A DNA stretch of 64,000 nucleotides from BRH-c54 sp965284565 (GCA_965284565.1 OZ260100.1:930001-994000); one strand, 5' to 3'; shown: positions 25,238 through 35,194, counted from the first letter of the stretch. Notes: generated by a model from the letters alone, not told the origin. Numbers and translations are program-made.

Positions 25238-26083
25238 TTAGAAATGCCATACATCATGTTCCATATTAAAGATTTCTTCTTTAATTTGATCAGCTTCTAA
25301 AAGTCTATCAATCCCTAGTTTATAATCGATTAACATTCTATCATAAACATTAGATCTTTTAATAATGTAACTGTTAAACATTCTTTTCCAAAAGATGTCT
25401 TCAAAAGTTCTACGCTCTGCATCATTTTGTCTATTAAATACATCATAATTTGCAAAAACATAACGGGCTTCAGGGAAATAAATCCAAAAAATAATTTTTA
25501 ACCCTTTAAACTCACCATTTTCATCCAACACACTTACTAATGGAGCTATACCCATAATTCTAACATCCATTATTGAACGCTCTCTATCAAAAAACCAATC
25601 TTCCTTTATGTGGTATTTAACAACATCCACACTAACAACTTCTTGATAAGTGTTAGTTTCAACCAGTTCAAAAGTTTGAGGATCTTCAACAAGAACAGAA
25701 ATTGTATCTCCCATTTTTGCCATAGCTTCAGAAGGAGTTAGTTTAATTTTAAACTCATCATCGCTTGGATCGTAAGCTGATAACTCACTTGCAAGAACAG
25801 CATCTTTAATCACATCAAAAAGCGACTTTCTATCATCAATTTTAGAAGTAGGATAATATAAAGGATGATTAATTTTTTCTCTTAAATCAATTTCTCTCCA
25901 TATTCTTCTGTGCCACATAACGTCTTGCTCTCTTACATGAGTGTAAGGAATAACTCGTCTAGTGGGTGTATTTTCCTTAACCCAAGGTTTATCTAACACT
26001 TTTAAATCTTGTGCAGACAAACTTAACCCAGAAGTTAACAATACTCCCACGAATAATAATGTGCCAATTTTGATAAATTTCAT
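25238..26083 (-). CDS. gldN: Type IX secretion / gliding motility protein GldN (PorN)
   Basis: 281 residues with signal peptide (MKFIKIGTLLFVGVLLTSGLSLSAQ). Family marks are KPWVKENTPTRRVIPYTHVREQDVMWHRRIWREIDLREK (opening part), NHPLYYPT, KEDWFFDRER, IMGIAPL and IFWIYFPEARYVFANYDVFN. GldN forms the periplasmic ring with GldK under the outer membrane. Last gene of the porP-gldKLMN operon. Its start has a full Shine-Dalgarno sequence (26089-26097), unusual in this phylum. Confidence 0.95.
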   Translation of the reverse strand: MKFIKIGTLLFVGVLLTSGLSLSAQDLKVLDKPWVKENTPTRRVIPYTHVREQDVMWHRRIWREIDLREKINHPLYYPTSKIDDRKSLFDVIKDAVLASELSAYDPSDDEFKIKLTPSEAMAKMGDTISVLVEDPQTFELVETNTYQEVVSVDVVKYHIKEDWFFDRERSIMDVRIMGIAPLVSVLDENGEFKGLKIIFWIYFPEARYVFANYDVFNRQNDAERRTFEDIFWKRMFNSYIIKRSNVYDRMLIDYKLGIDRLLEADQIKEEIFNMEHDVWHF

Positions 26084-26088
26084 AATAT

Positions 26089-26097
26089 ACCTCCTTC
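26089..26097 (-). promoter_or_regulatory. Strong Shine-Dalgarno of gldN
   Basis: GAAGGAGGT on the minus strand, with six bases between GGAGG and the ATG at 26083. Most genes in this window show no such site. gldK has the same sequence. Confidence 0.85.
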
Positions 26098-26123
26098 TTT
26101 TTGGTTTATTCGTATAATGGTAA

Positions 26124-27791
26124 TTATATTACAGTTATAATAATTGGAGCTAATGTTCTTGTAGAACCATCAGGCATTTTACATTTAACATCTTCAATAT
26201 AAAACTTCTGATTTCTAGTAGCATTACTTATCATATTTTTACATGTTCCATTTAATCTAAATCCATTTACTTTTTCTTCTGTTATCATTCCTGATTTTAC
26301 AGTAGAAAACTTAAATGAAGAAACATTAACATTTACTTCAAAATCAAAATTATCCATTTGAGCTTGAACAGTACTTGCTGCATTTATAGCTGCTTTTTTA
26401 ATAGCAAAAGAGCCAGACTTTCCAACAATTGATGAAACGGGATCAGGAATTCTTTTCACTCTAAATTCAGAACTTCCAAGTTTTACTTTCTTTCCATTTT
26501 CATCCTCTCCAGTAACTGTAATAGTAACTGTTTTTGCAGATGCCGGTGGACGCATAACATACCCCTTAGCTGTTTTAGTTAACCCTGGACCTGAAGCTGT
26601 AAAATTAGGCATTGGAGCCGAAACAGAAACTGGGTTGGGAACACCAATATAAAACACATTCATTTTTTCTGCAGCAACGGTTGTAGATGGTTTACCAACT
26701 TCAAATGTATGATCAAAAGGATAAATTTTTGGTCCTTTTTTAGTTTTAACCTTAATTATTCCTTCCCATTCATGTACACCAATACCCTCTTTAATTTTCA
26801 AATATCCTTTTCCAGCTTCCACTTCCTTAAGTTCAAACCAACCTCCACTTTTAAAATCTTGCCAAGTAGAACCTTTAGTCCCTTGCATAATTTTAGTTTC
26901 ATCTGTTTCCCCTTTTGCTACTAAAGCACTATCATACTTACCTATATAAATTTCTGGATTTTCTATATCGTTGTAAGCAGCTGTAAATATTTCTGCCGAA
27001 AAGGAATCACCATCCAATACATAAGCTTTTTTAGCAAAAGCAAAACCATCAACTTTACTAAATGATACAGATCCTGCATCAATATTTTCATATAGTTTAG
27101 CTACTGCTTCAGCCTCTGCACTTCTAACATCTGACTGCAATTTAGATAAAATAGTAATTACAGCAGCTAAAGGCACATGATAAAAATTTGCAGACTCCCA
27201 GTTTTTATCATCTCCCGACCCTTTTGGTGGGTCAGGCGTTTCTAAAACATCAAGTGTTTGCTTCATCATATCCTGAGCTTCTTTATTTTCACTAAATAAT
27301 GCCAATATATCGTCTCTATATTTATTGATTTTATTTTTTAAATCAACAGCAGACCATTCTCCATCTTTTGGTTTAGCAGGATCAGCTAAGCCCATAACCA
27401 AGGTTGGAACATCATAATTATCTTTACTTTGCACTTTACTAATATGAAACAAGCTATCAGGTGCGCCATCAGGTAAACCATCAGTTTGTTTTATTAATTG
27501 TCTTTTCAATTCAGCAATATGATTATATAAATCATCTGACATTTTTTTAACTGTATTTGCTTTCTCTTGAAAAGGCTTTGCAGCATCACTATCAGCTGCT
27601 GCACTAGCAAATGCTGTATAATAAATACCTGTTTTATCCGCAAACGATTCGGTTGAATTCTCAATACCTCCATTCACTACAATAAAGGCATCTAAAATAT
27701 CTTTTGATACGTTCATCGCTAACAAAGCAGTTAATACTAGGTACATCATACCAATCATCTTCTGCCTTGGTGGTAAATCTCCTCCACTCAT
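26124..27791 (-). CDS. gldM: Type IX secretion / gliding motility motor protein GldM (PorM)
   Basis: 555 residues. A short cytoplasmic N-terminus (SGGDLPPRQKMIGMMY) and one membrane helix (LVLTALLAMNVSKDILDAF) precede a long periplasmic part, as in all GldM. C-terminal beta-domains follow (VFYIGVPNPVSVSAPMPN, DEFGSSEFRVKRIPDP-like segment near 430-450). With GldL it forms the proton-driven rotary motor that powers T9SS secretion and gliding by touching the GldK/GldN ring. Forty-two bp separate it from gldL. Confidence 0.97.
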   Translation of the reverse strand: MSGGDLPPRQKMIGMMYLVLTALLAMNVSKDILDAFIVVNGGIENSTESFADKTGIYYTAFASAAADSDAAKPFQEKANTVKKMSDDLYNHIAELKRQLIKQTDGLPDGAPDSLFHISKVQSKDNYDVPTLVMGLADPAKPKDGEWSAVDLKNKINKYRDDILALFSENKEAQDMMKQTLDVLETPDPPKGSGDDKNWESANFYHVPLAAVITILSKLQSDVRSAEAEAVAKLYENIDAGSVSFSKVDGFAFAKKAYVLDGDSFSAEIFTAAYNDIENPEIYIGKYDSALVAKGETDETKIMQGTKGSTWQDFKSGGWFELKEVEAGKGYLKIKEGIGVHEWEGIIKVKTKKGPKIYPFDHTFEVGKPSTTVAAEKMNVFYIGVPNPVSVSAPMPNFTASGPGLTKTAKGYVMRPPASAKTVTITVTGEDENGKKVKLGSSEFRVKRIPDPVSSIVGKSGSFAIKKAAINAASTVQAQMDNFDFEVNVNVSSFKFSTVKSGMITEEKVNGFRLNGTCKNMISNATRNQKFYIEDVKCKMPDGSTRTLAPIIITVI

Positions 27792-27833
27792 AATTTTATA
27801 ATTTTAAATTAAGTTAAACAAAAAAATAATTAG

Positions 27834-28628
27834 TTAAGACTTCATTGCAGTAAGCATGTTACCATAGATGTTATTAAGAGCTGATAAGTTAGTAGATAAC
27901 TCAGCAATATTGTCTTTATAACGTTTAGTATCTTCAACAGAATCAGACAAGTTTGTCATTAATGCAGTAATACCAGCATACATAGCTTGCATTGTTTCTG
28001 CTTGTTGTTGAGAACCTTGTAATTGAGATTCGTAAGAAGAGTTTAATGCTTCCAAAGTAGATGCCATTTTCTTTAGGTTATCACCTGTAGAAGCACCAGA
28101 TTCAGCAGCACTTGAAAGCCCTGTTAAAGCTTGAGAAGCTTCTTCGTAAGTTCCCGCCAAAGCAGTTACTTTAACAGAAGCATTTTTCAAACTATCAGCA
28201 TACTCATTTGTAGCAACTGATGCATCAGAAATTTCTGATAATTTATTAGCATTTGTGCTTAAGCTTCTTAATCCTTGTCCTAAACTTTCAATTAATTCAG
28301 GTCCAATTTTAGCTTCTTCTAACATGTTGTCTAATTGTTCAACAGCACTACCTTTTTTTCCATGACCATGACCATCTTCATCATCCATTCCAGCTAATTC
28401 TGGATAAGCCAAAGTCCAATCTAACGGTAAGTGTTGTGGCTCAAATGCCGAAACAAGGAAAATCAATGCTTCAGTACTTAGTCCAATAACAAGCATTGGA
28501 CCTGCACCAGGCCAGTGCATAATTTTAAATAGTGCTCCAACAATTACAACTGCTGCACCAGCACCATAGAGAATCCCCATGATGGTTTTACCTTTTTTGG
28601 TTTCAAATAAAAATTCAATAAATCCCAT
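27834..28628 (-). CDS. gldL: Type IX secretion / gliding motility motor protein GldL (PorL)
   Basis: 264 residues. Two membrane helices lie within the first 75 residues (ILYGAGAAVVIVGALFKIMH; LVIGLSTEALIFLVSAF), with the conserved FKIMHWPGAGPML between them, followed by a long cytoplasmic helical region. GldL is the stator-like pentamer around GldM that uses the proton gradient. The acidic/His patch GMDDEDGHGHGKKG follows the helices. Confidence 0.97.
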   Translation of the reverse strand: MGFIEFLFETKKGKTIMGILYGAGAAVVIVGALFKIMHWPGAGPMLVIGLSTEALIFLVSAFEPQHLPLDWTLAYPELAGMDDEDGHGHGKKGSAVEQLDNMLEEAKIGPELIESLGQGLRSLSTNANKLSEISDASVATNEYADSLKNASVKVTALAGTYEEASQALTGLSSAAESGASTGDNLKKMASTLEALNSSYESQLQGSQQQAETMQAMYAGITALMTNLSDSVEDTKRYKDNIAELSTNLSALNNIYGNMLTAMKS

Positions 28629-28685
28629 AATTTTAATTTTTAAAAGTTAATATATAATTTAGATAGGTTTTAAGTTTATAAAATT

Positions 28686-30014
28686 TTACAAATTATCATC
28701 TTTTGCTCTTCCTAAGTAAGTCATTACACATCTAAATCCGATATATGATTTAGCCGTATCTTGATACTCATAAGTTCTCGTTCCTGTTTGAAGGTAATAA
28801 CCTATATCTTTCCAAGAACCACCTCTGATCACTTTTCTTTTCAACACCTCTGGCTCTTCGTCCTTAGCATCATACATGTAATCTGGGTTTAAATCATGAG
28901 CAAAATTATAAGCAGACTCATCAAAAGCATTACTTGTCCATTCTGCAACATTTCCTGCCATACAATATAGTCCATAATCATTTGGATTGTAAGAATTGAT
29001 TTTTACGGTATGGAAACCACCATCATCAATATAGTTACCTCTCATTGGTTTAAAATTACCTAAGAAACACCCTCTTGCATTTCTAATATAAGGACCACCC
29101 CAAGGGTATGGGCTTAAATCTAAACCTCCACGAGCAGCGTATTCCCACTCCGATTCTGTTGGTAAACGAAAATCATTTGTAACTGTTCCTCCTATATCTG
29201 CTAAATAAGCATGCAATAAACGAGTTCTCCAAATACTAAATGCAGTAGCTTGTTTCCAAGAAACACCAACAACTGGATAATCATCATAAGCTGGATGCCA
29301 AAAATAATTTTTAGTCATTGGCTCATTAAATGAGTAAGTAAAATCATGTATCCATGCTAAAGTATCAGGATAAACATTAATTACATCCCTCATAATAAAT
29401 TGAGACCTATCCATAGAAAAAGCGTGTCTAGCTCCTTCTTGACCATCTAATGCATCCCTACTAGATCTTTTTGCCGCCCTTCTATAATCTATCCAATAAT
29501 AAGTATAATTAAACTTTCTAGTATCAAATTGCCTTCTACTATAATATCTCTCTCCCATATTATAATACATAGGTTCTAAAACTTCTCTAATTTCAGGTTG
29601 TTTAGGATCACTATATTTTAGTTTGGCATACCAATTAATAATAGGCACATCATATTCTTCTTCCCATTCATTCATAAGTAATAAATAATATTCTTCATCT
29701 ATTTCCTCTCCCAATATTTTTCGAGCAATAGAATCTCTTACATGATAAACAAATTGACGATATTCATTATTAGATATCTCTGTTTGATCTATGTAAAAAG
29801 CTTGTACAGAAACAGTTCTTGATTGTGCAGTCAAAGCATAAGGAACATCTTGATCTGATGGCCCCATATTATAACTTCCCATTGGGATAAAAAGCATTCC
29901 AAAAGGATCTGGCTGATACCATTCTTGCCTTCCTTGAACGCCAATTAACTCTCCATTACCTTTATTACATGAATAAAGAATGACTAATGCTAATATTATT
30001 AGTATTTTTTTCAT
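28686..30014 (-). CDS. gldK: Type IX secretion / gliding motility lipoprotein GldK (PorK)
   Basis: 442 residues from the chosen start. A lipoprotein signal MKKILIILALVILYSCNKGN (Cys16) leads into a formylglycine-generating-enzyme/SUMF1-like fold (FIPMGSYNMGPSDQD, EISNNEYRQFV, PVVGVSWKQATAF, LPTESEWEYAARGG, GNVAEWTSNAFDES, VIRGGSWKD, IGFRCVM). In GldK this fold is structural and builds the outer-membrane-attached ring with GldN. A longer frame opens at 30059, but a GGAGG Shine-Dalgarno lies five bases before 30014 and the signal peptide starts there, so the shorter form is preferred. Confidence 0.95.
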   Translation of the reverse strand: MKKILIILALVILYSCNKGNGELIGVQGRQEWYQPDPFGMLFIPMGSYNMGPSDQDVPYALTAQSRTVSVQAFYIDQTEISNNEYRQFVYHVRDSIARKILGEEIDEEYYLLLMNEWEEEYDVPIINWYAKLKYSDPKQPEIREVLEPMYYNMGERYYSRRQFDTRKFNYTYYWIDYRRAAKRSSRDALDGQEGARHAFSMDRSQFIMRDVINVYPDTLAWIHDFTYSFNEPMTKNYFWHPAYDDYPVVGVSWKQATAFSIWRTRLLHAYLADIGGTVTNDFRLPTESEWEYAARGGLDLSPYPWGGPYIRNARGCFLGNFKPMRGNYIDDGGFHTVKINSYNPNDYGLYCMAGNVAEWTSNAFDESAYNFAHDLNPDYMYDAKDEEPEVLKRKVIRGGSWKDIGYYLQTGTRTYEYQDTAKSYIGFRCVMTYLGRAKDDNL

Positions 30015-30019
30015 TGTTA

Positions 30020-30028
30020 CCTCCTTCT
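30020..30028 (-). promoter_or_regulatory. Strong Shine-Dalgarno that fixes the gldK start
   Basis: GAAGGAGGT on the minus strand, spacing five bases to ATG 30014. It decides against the upstream ATG at 30059. Confidence 0.85.
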
Positions 30029-30150
30029 TTCTTTTTTTATTGTTGACTTTATCAGTCAACTATTTTATCACGTTTTAATCTTAATTCTTATCTTATTAAA
30101 ATTAAAACGAGTTGGCTTAAACGGGTTATTCTAATAAATGTTACAATTAA

Positions 30151-31119
30151 TTATAAAAATCTTACCGATCTATAAACTTCTCTTTTTGGTTGTTTATATA
30201 TACTTGTACAATATCTTAACATAATTTCAAAACTTCCACTACTGTGGTCAGCTAATGCAGATGTTGTTAAATCATAAGCAACACCAACTTTTAATCCAGA
30301 CAAGCTAGGTTCGTTAATAGCTTCTCCTATATCAACACCTAATAAGATTCCGATTGCATCTTCCACTCTATATGTAACGCCTCCCCATAGTATCTTATTG
30401 TATTCCATTAAAACGTTTACATCTAATTGTGTAGAAGCTGCATCTGTTTTAGCAAGTATAGACGGCTTTAACACCCATTTTTTGTCGTTATTAATATCCC
30501 AATCATAACCAGCCATTATATAATAATGTCTTGATAGTTGAAAATTTAATGCTCCAACGCCACCTTGATCAGCTACATCTTCTACAGAAGTTTGTGGAAT
30601 ATGTAAGGTAGAAATACCTACATACATTTTGTTAGCAATAGAATAATAAAGCCCTGCACCAAAATCAAAAGTAGCTGCAGAAGTTCCTGAATTAGGGATT
30701 GATGGATCTAATGAAGGATCATCAATAGCTATAAAATTATCTTGAAAAGATTTACTTAACATACTGGCTTCAACACCAATACCCAACTCACCAGGGCCTA
30801 AGGTTAAATGGTAAGCATAAGCTAATTTAGCCACTAAAGATTTTTCTATACCTAATTGATCTTGAAAAACGGTAAGTCCAACACCATGCTTACTAATACG
30901 AGCATCTGCACTCAACATGTGCGTTTGAGGATTTCCATCAAAACCAGTCCATTGCTGACGGGTAAGTAATGTTCCGCATATACCACCATTATGACCAGCA
31001 GAACCAGGGTTTACACTAAGTTTGTTAAACATATTTTGCGTAAACTGAGCATCTTGCTGAGCCATTAAAGAGAAAGTCCCTAAGAACAAAAAAGACGCAG
31101 AAAGTAATATTTTTTTCAT
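30151..31119 (-). CDS. porP: PorP/SprF family type IX secretion outer-membrane protein
   Basis: 322 residues with signal peptide (MKKILLSASFLFLGTFSLMA) and the family start QQDAQFTQNMFNKLSVNPGSAG. The remainder is a beta-barrel (GTLLTRQQWTGFDGNPQTHM, HGVGLTVFQDQLGIEKS, ending IMLRYCTSIYKQPKREVY). PorP binds the PorK/PorN system; SprF supports export of gliding adhesins. First gene of the operon with gldKLMN, behind a promoter at 31173-31202. Naming it porP rather than sprF is based on its place in the operon. Confidence 0.93.
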   Translation of the reverse strand: MKKILLSASFLFLGTFSLMAQQDAQFTQNMFNKLSVNPGSAGHNGGICGTLLTRQQWTGFDGNPQTHMLSADARISKHGVGLTVFQDQLGIEKSLVAKLAYAYHLTLGPGELGIGVEASMLSKSFQDNFIAIDDPSLDPSIPNSGTSAATFDFGAGLYYSIANKMYVGISTLHIPQTSVEDVADQGGVGALNFQLSRHYYIMAGYDWDINNDKKWVLKPSILAKTDAASTQLDVNVLMEYNKILWGGVTYRVEDAIGILLGVDIGEAINEPSLSGLKVGVAYDLTTSALADHSSGSFEIMLRYCTSIYKQPKREVYRSVRFL

Positions 31120-31172
31120 AGTATTTAGGATATTTTTTTACAATTATAAATATAATTTTCTCAATTAGTCGG

Positions 31173-31202
31173 CTAAGATAAATAAAAAAAAATAACATGC
31201 AA
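31173..31202 (-). promoter_or_regulatory. Promoter of the porP-gldKLMN operon
   Basis: Minus strand: TTG (31200-31202), 19-base spacer, TATCTTAG (31173-31180), one base off TAnnTTTG. Expected leader about 50 bases. Confidence 0.55.
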
Positions 31203-31277
31203 AAACTTTTTCCACTTTATTTTGTTAATTTCTTGTTGACAACTTGGTTGAAACTTGTTAATTCGCTGAATGATTAG

Positions 31278-32444
31278 TTAAATTAATTTCTGAAAAGTTC
31301 TAATCCAAATATCTGGCAACTCATTGTTACAGGCAACTTGATAGTCTTTGTAAGAACAAGGAACTAATAAATGTCTTTCGTTTTTAATTTTTTCATGTGT
31401 GGGATAAGGAACATCTATCCACCAACGATCACTTTTATCGCTTTTGTAAAAAATTAAATCATTACCTCCTTCTAACATCGAAACTACATATTTAGTATAA
31501 TCTTTTCGGCTACCAATAGGAAAATCATTTTTTCTGTTGTTTACTCCATCAATAAAATACCAAATCATTTGAGCAACACTGTGGGCTGTTTGATTATTAA
31601 TATCAACAGCTGGATTAAATTCATAAAAACCTACCGATGTAAGCTTATCACTAATACCTGCATATCGTGCAATTTGACAGGCTTGTTCTCCATAAAAGCC
31701 ATTTGGAGATGCATTTTTATTTCCAGGGGCTTCTGCTTGTCTTATTGAGGAAATATCAAAACTAACAATATCTGCATTTCTAACAATAGGTTCCACCTCT
31801 TCCATATTCTTTTGGATTTCTCCTAAACGGTAAGCATCAAAATATAATTTTGAAATTAAATCAATTTCCTCATTAGATACGAAGTAACTTTGGTAACCAA
31901 TATTGCTAAAATTAAACAAGTAATTGGGTTGATGAAGAATGATTTTAGCCAAATAGTTGTCGGCATTAATAGTTTGATTAGCATCATCTAAGTTTAACTT
32001 TGAATCTACTGCAACTAAATTAACAGATTGTTCTAAATTTTTGTAGGCTAAAAAATTAGCATAAGTTAAATCTTGACTTCCTCCTATAATAATAGGTATA
32101 ATATTTTTTTTGATTAATTCTTCAAGAATATTACTTAGAGCAAAATAAGTATCTTCTACAGTTGCTCCATTTTTTAGATTCCCGAAATCGGCAATTTTTT
32201 TCTTTCCATTAAAAGAAAGTCTATATAAAAACTTCCTAACAAAATCTGGTGCTTTACAACAGCCTTCATTATTACTTGCATTTCTTTCTTCTTCAATTCC
32301 TATAATCGCTATGGCAACATCAGATAAATCTTGGTTTTCTTGACTATAATAAAGTAGGTTTTTAGCAAAGTGATAACTCTTATAATCGAAATAGAAAGCC
32401 TCTTTAGTCAAGTCGATTGGTTGAAAATAGTCAAAAAAATCCAT
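31278..32444 (-). CDS. Arginase/formimidoylglutamase-like protein with lost metal ligands
   Basis: 388 residues with ureohydrolase fold landmarks: PIIIGGSQDLTYANF, NLVAVDSKLNLDD, DIVSFDISSIRQAEAPG, SVGFYEFNPAVD and QMIWYFIDGV. In active arginases these loops read GGDHS, DAHxD and SFDxDxxDP and hold two manganese ions. Here the His is Gln, DAHxD is DSKLN, and the second Asp of SFDxD is Ser, so most ligands are gone. Flavobacteriales proteins annotated as formimidoylglutamase at this locus tend to look like this. It is probably a non-catalytic protein. It follows topA by 39 bp and probably shares its transcript. Confidence 0.75.
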   Translation of the reverse strand: MDFFDYFQPIDLTKEAFYFDYKSYHFAKNLLYYSQENQDLSDVAIAIIGIEEERNASNNEGCCKAPDFVRKFLYRLSFNGKKKIADFGNLKNGATVEDTYFALSNILEELIKKNIIPIIIGGSQDLTYANFLAYKNLEQSVNLVAVDSKLNLDDANQTINADNYLAKIILHQPNYLFNFSNIGYQSYFVSNEEIDLISKLYFDAYRLGEIQKNMEEVEPIVRNADIVSFDISSIRQAEAPGNKNASPNGFYGEQACQIARYAGISDKLTSVGFYEFNPAVDINNQTAHSVAQMIWYFIDGVNNRKNDFPIGSRKDYTKYVVSMLEGGNDLIFYKSDKSDRWWIDVPYPTHEKIKNERHLLVPCSYKDYQVACNNELPDIWIRTFQKLI

Positions 32445-32483
32445 ATGATGCTTTGTGTTGATTATACTTTATACGTAAAAACT

Positions 32484-34970
32484 CTATTTTTTCTTTTTGG
32501 TCTTTTTAGCCTTTTTTGCTGGTTTCTGTTTTTCAATTATTTTTTCAACTTCTTCCAGCGTCATTTTTTCTACATCTGTATCTTTTGATAATTCAATTTT
32601 TGTTTTTCCTTTAACAATATTGAATCTTCCCCAACGTGCTTTCTGAACTGAAATGCCTTTATCTTCCCAATTATGAATAAATTTATCTTTTTCTTTTTGA
32701 AGCTTGTCTTCAATCAATTCTTTAATATCACTTTGAGATAGGTTGTCAAAATTATACTTCTTGTTTACATTGATAAACATGTTGTTCCATTTAATAAATG
32801 GTCCAAACCTTCCTACTCCCTTCTGAACAGGCTTACCTTGATATTCAGCAATAGGAGCATCTGCTTGTTGTTTTTCCTTAATTAATTCAATAGCTCTATC
32901 AAGATTTACAGCAGTAATTTCTTCTCCTTTGGGTAAAGAAATAAATTTTTCATCAAACTTTACATACGGACCAAATCTACCTTGAGATACAACTACTTCT
33001 TTACCTTCATAATTCCCTAAGTTTTTTGGAAATTGAAATAATGTTAGTGCTTGTTCTAAAGTTATGTTAGAAATATTTTGATCTGAAAGTAAGCTAGCAA
33101 ACTGAGGTTTTTCTTCATCATCAGCACTTCCTATTTGAATCATAGGTCCGAATCTGCCAATACGAGCCGTAACTGGTTTTTTTGTTTTTGGATCAGTACC
33201 TAATAATCTTTCACCACTTGCTCTTTCTGCATTTTCAAGCGTATCTGTAATTTGATCGTGAAAAGGTTTGTAAAATTCAGCAATCATCTTGCTCCATTCT
33301 TTCAATCCTTCTGCAATTTCATCAAACTGTTCTTCAACCCTTGCTGTAAAATTATAGTCTAATACTTTTCCGAAATTTTCAACCAAGAAATCTGTAACAA
33401 CAATACCTATGTCTGTTGGAAACATTTTTTTCTTCTCAAAACCAAAATTTTCTTTTAGCTGTTTTTCAGAAATTTTTCCTGATTTTAATGTCAACAACAC
33501 ATAGTTTCTCTGATTTCCATCTCTGTCTTCTCTAACAATATAGCCTCTTTTTTGTATCGTTGAAATAGTCGGTGCGTAAGTAGATGGCCTACCTATTCCT
33601 AACTCTTCTAATTTTTTAACTAGGCTAGCTTCGGTGTATCTTGGTGGATGGTTGTTGTATTTTTCTGTAGCAGTAAGTTCATTTAAGTTTAAATTCTCTC
33701 CTTTCTTTACTTGAGGTAAAATACCTTCTTTTTCGTCTTCCTGGTGGTCATCATCACTAGATTCTAAATAAACTTTTAAAAATCCTTCGAACAATAACAC
33801 TTCTCCTTTAGCAACAAATTTTTCTTTTGAAGTATTTATACCTATAGTAATAGTTGTTTTTTCAAGTTTAGCATCACTCATTTGAGAGGCAATGGTTCTT
33901 TTCCAAATTAAATCATATAATCTCGATTGAGCTGCATCACCAGAAATCGAGTGCTTGTTCATATATGTAGGTCTAATTGCCTCATGTGCCTCTTGAGCTC
34001 CTTTAGATTTGGTACTAAATTTTCTTACTTGAGAAAACTCCTCGCCATAACTGGATGTAATTTCTTTCTTTGCTGCCCCAATTGCATCATTTGATAAATT
34101 TACAGAATCGGTTCTCATATAGGTTATGTTCCCAGATTCATATAGTTTTTGGGCTACCGACATGGTTTGAGCTACAGAAAAACCTAATTTCCTACTTGCT
34201 TCTTGCTGCAATGTTGATGTTGTAAAAGGTGCTGCTGGAGACCTTTTTGAAGGTTTAGTTTCTAAATCATCAACTGTAAAAACAGCATTATTACAAGTTT
34301 CTAAAAAGGTTTCTGCTTCTTTTTGTGTTTTAAATCTATGTGGAAGTTCTGCTTTTATTAATGCCTTATCATTAGTCTCAAATAAAGCAATTACTCTAAA
34401 AGCAGATTCATATTTAAAGTTGTCAATTTCTCTTTCTCTTTCAACAATTAACCTTACCGCAACAGACTGCACTCTACCAGCAGATAATGATGGTCTTACT
34501 TTTTTCCATAAAACAGGAGACAACTCATACCCCACTAATCTATCCAACACTCTTCTTGCTTGTTGAGCATCTACTAAGTGTGTGTTAATTTTTCTTGGAT
34601 TTTCTATGGCTTTAGTAATTGCCGATTTGGTAATTTCATGAAAAACAATACGTTTAGTCTTTTTCTCATCTAAGCCTAAAGCTTCTAATAAGTGCCAAGA
34701 AATGGCTTCTCCTTCACGATCCTCATCCGAAGCTAACCATACAACATCTGCTTCTTTTGCTAATTTCTTTAACTCCGCAACTATTTTCTTCTTATCACTA
34801 GGAACAACATAATTTGGTTCAAAGTTATTTTCTATGTCTATGGATATGTTTTTTCCCGGTAAATCTCTAATGTGCCCAAAACTAGACTTTACAGTAAAAT
34901 CTTTTCCCAAAAATTTTTCTATGGTTTTTGCTTTGGCAGGTGACTCAACGATAACTAAATTTTTTGTCAT
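32484..34970 (-). CDS. topA: DNA topoisomerase I
   Basis: 828 residues. Toprim domain at the start (LVIVESPAKAKTIEKFLGKD, SSFGHIRDLPGK, SDEDREGEAISWHL), active-site Tyr near residue 290 in NITYMRTDSVNLS, and GIGRPSTYAPTISTIQKRGY later. In place of zinc fingers there are three short repeats of the type RFGPxxK (GRFGPMIQIG, GRFGPYVKFD, GRFGPFIKWN) and a Lys-rich tail (KKAKKTKKKK). It relaxes negative supercoils. An 8-bp inverted repeat (AAATCACT/AGTGATTT, 34983-35010) lies just upstream. Confidence 0.97.
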   Translation of the reverse strand: MTKNLVIVESPAKAKTIEKFLGKDFTVKSSFGHIRDLPGKNISIDIENNFEPNYVVPSDKKKIVAELKKLAKEADVVWLASDEDREGEAISWHLLEALGLDEKKTKRIVFHEITKSAITKAIENPRKINTHLVDAQQARRVLDRLVGYELSPVLWKKVRPSLSAGRVQSVAVRLIVEREREIDNFKYESAFRVIALFETNDKALIKAELPHRFKTQKEAETFLETCNNAVFTVDDLETKPSKRSPAAPFTTSTLQQEASRKLGFSVAQTMSVAQKLYESGNITYMRTDSVNLSNDAIGAAKKEITSSYGEEFSQVRKFSTKSKGAQEAHEAIRPTYMNKHSISGDAAQSRLYDLIWKRTIASQMSDAKLEKTTITIGINTSKEKFVAKGEVLLFEGFLKVYLESSDDDHQEDEKEGILPQVKKGENLNLNELTATEKYNNHPPRYTEASLVKKLEELGIGRPSTYAPTISTIQKRGYIVREDRDGNQRNYVLLTLKSGKISEKQLKENFGFEKKKMFPTDIGIVVTDFLVENFGKVLDYNFTARVEEQFDEIAEGLKEWSKMIAEFYKPFHDQITDTLENAERASGERLLGTDPKTKKPVTARIGRFGPMIQIGSADDEEKPQFASLLSDQNISNITLEQALTLFQFPKNLGNYEGKEVVVSQGRFGPYVKFDEKFISLPKGEEITAVNLDRAIELIKEKQQADAPIAEYQGKPVQKGVGRFGPFIKWNNMFINVNKKYNFDNLSQSDIKELIEDKLQKEKDKFIHNWEDKGISVQKARWGRFNIVKGKTKIELSKDTDVEKMTLEEVEKIIEKQKPAKKAKKTKKKK

Positions 34971-35194
34971 ACTAGAAGGTTTAAATCACTTATTCGTTTT
35001 GTAGTGATTTTAAATTTAAGCATGCAAAGAAATGAAATTAAATTTAGCTTTTCCAAATTTTAATCATTTTACCTTTCAGAAAGGTAGTTAAAAAAGAAAT
35101 TTTCAACCTTATTTTTGAGAAAATAAAACTATTAAAATTCAATTAAATAAGTAATATTTTTCTAAAATAAGAATGTCTTTCTTCTTTAAGCAAC

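Noticed and set aside
29970..30059. Longer GldK starting at 30059
   Set aside because: The extension is Lys-rich, precedes the lipoprotein signal and overlaps a perfect Shine-Dalgarno for the ATG at 30014.
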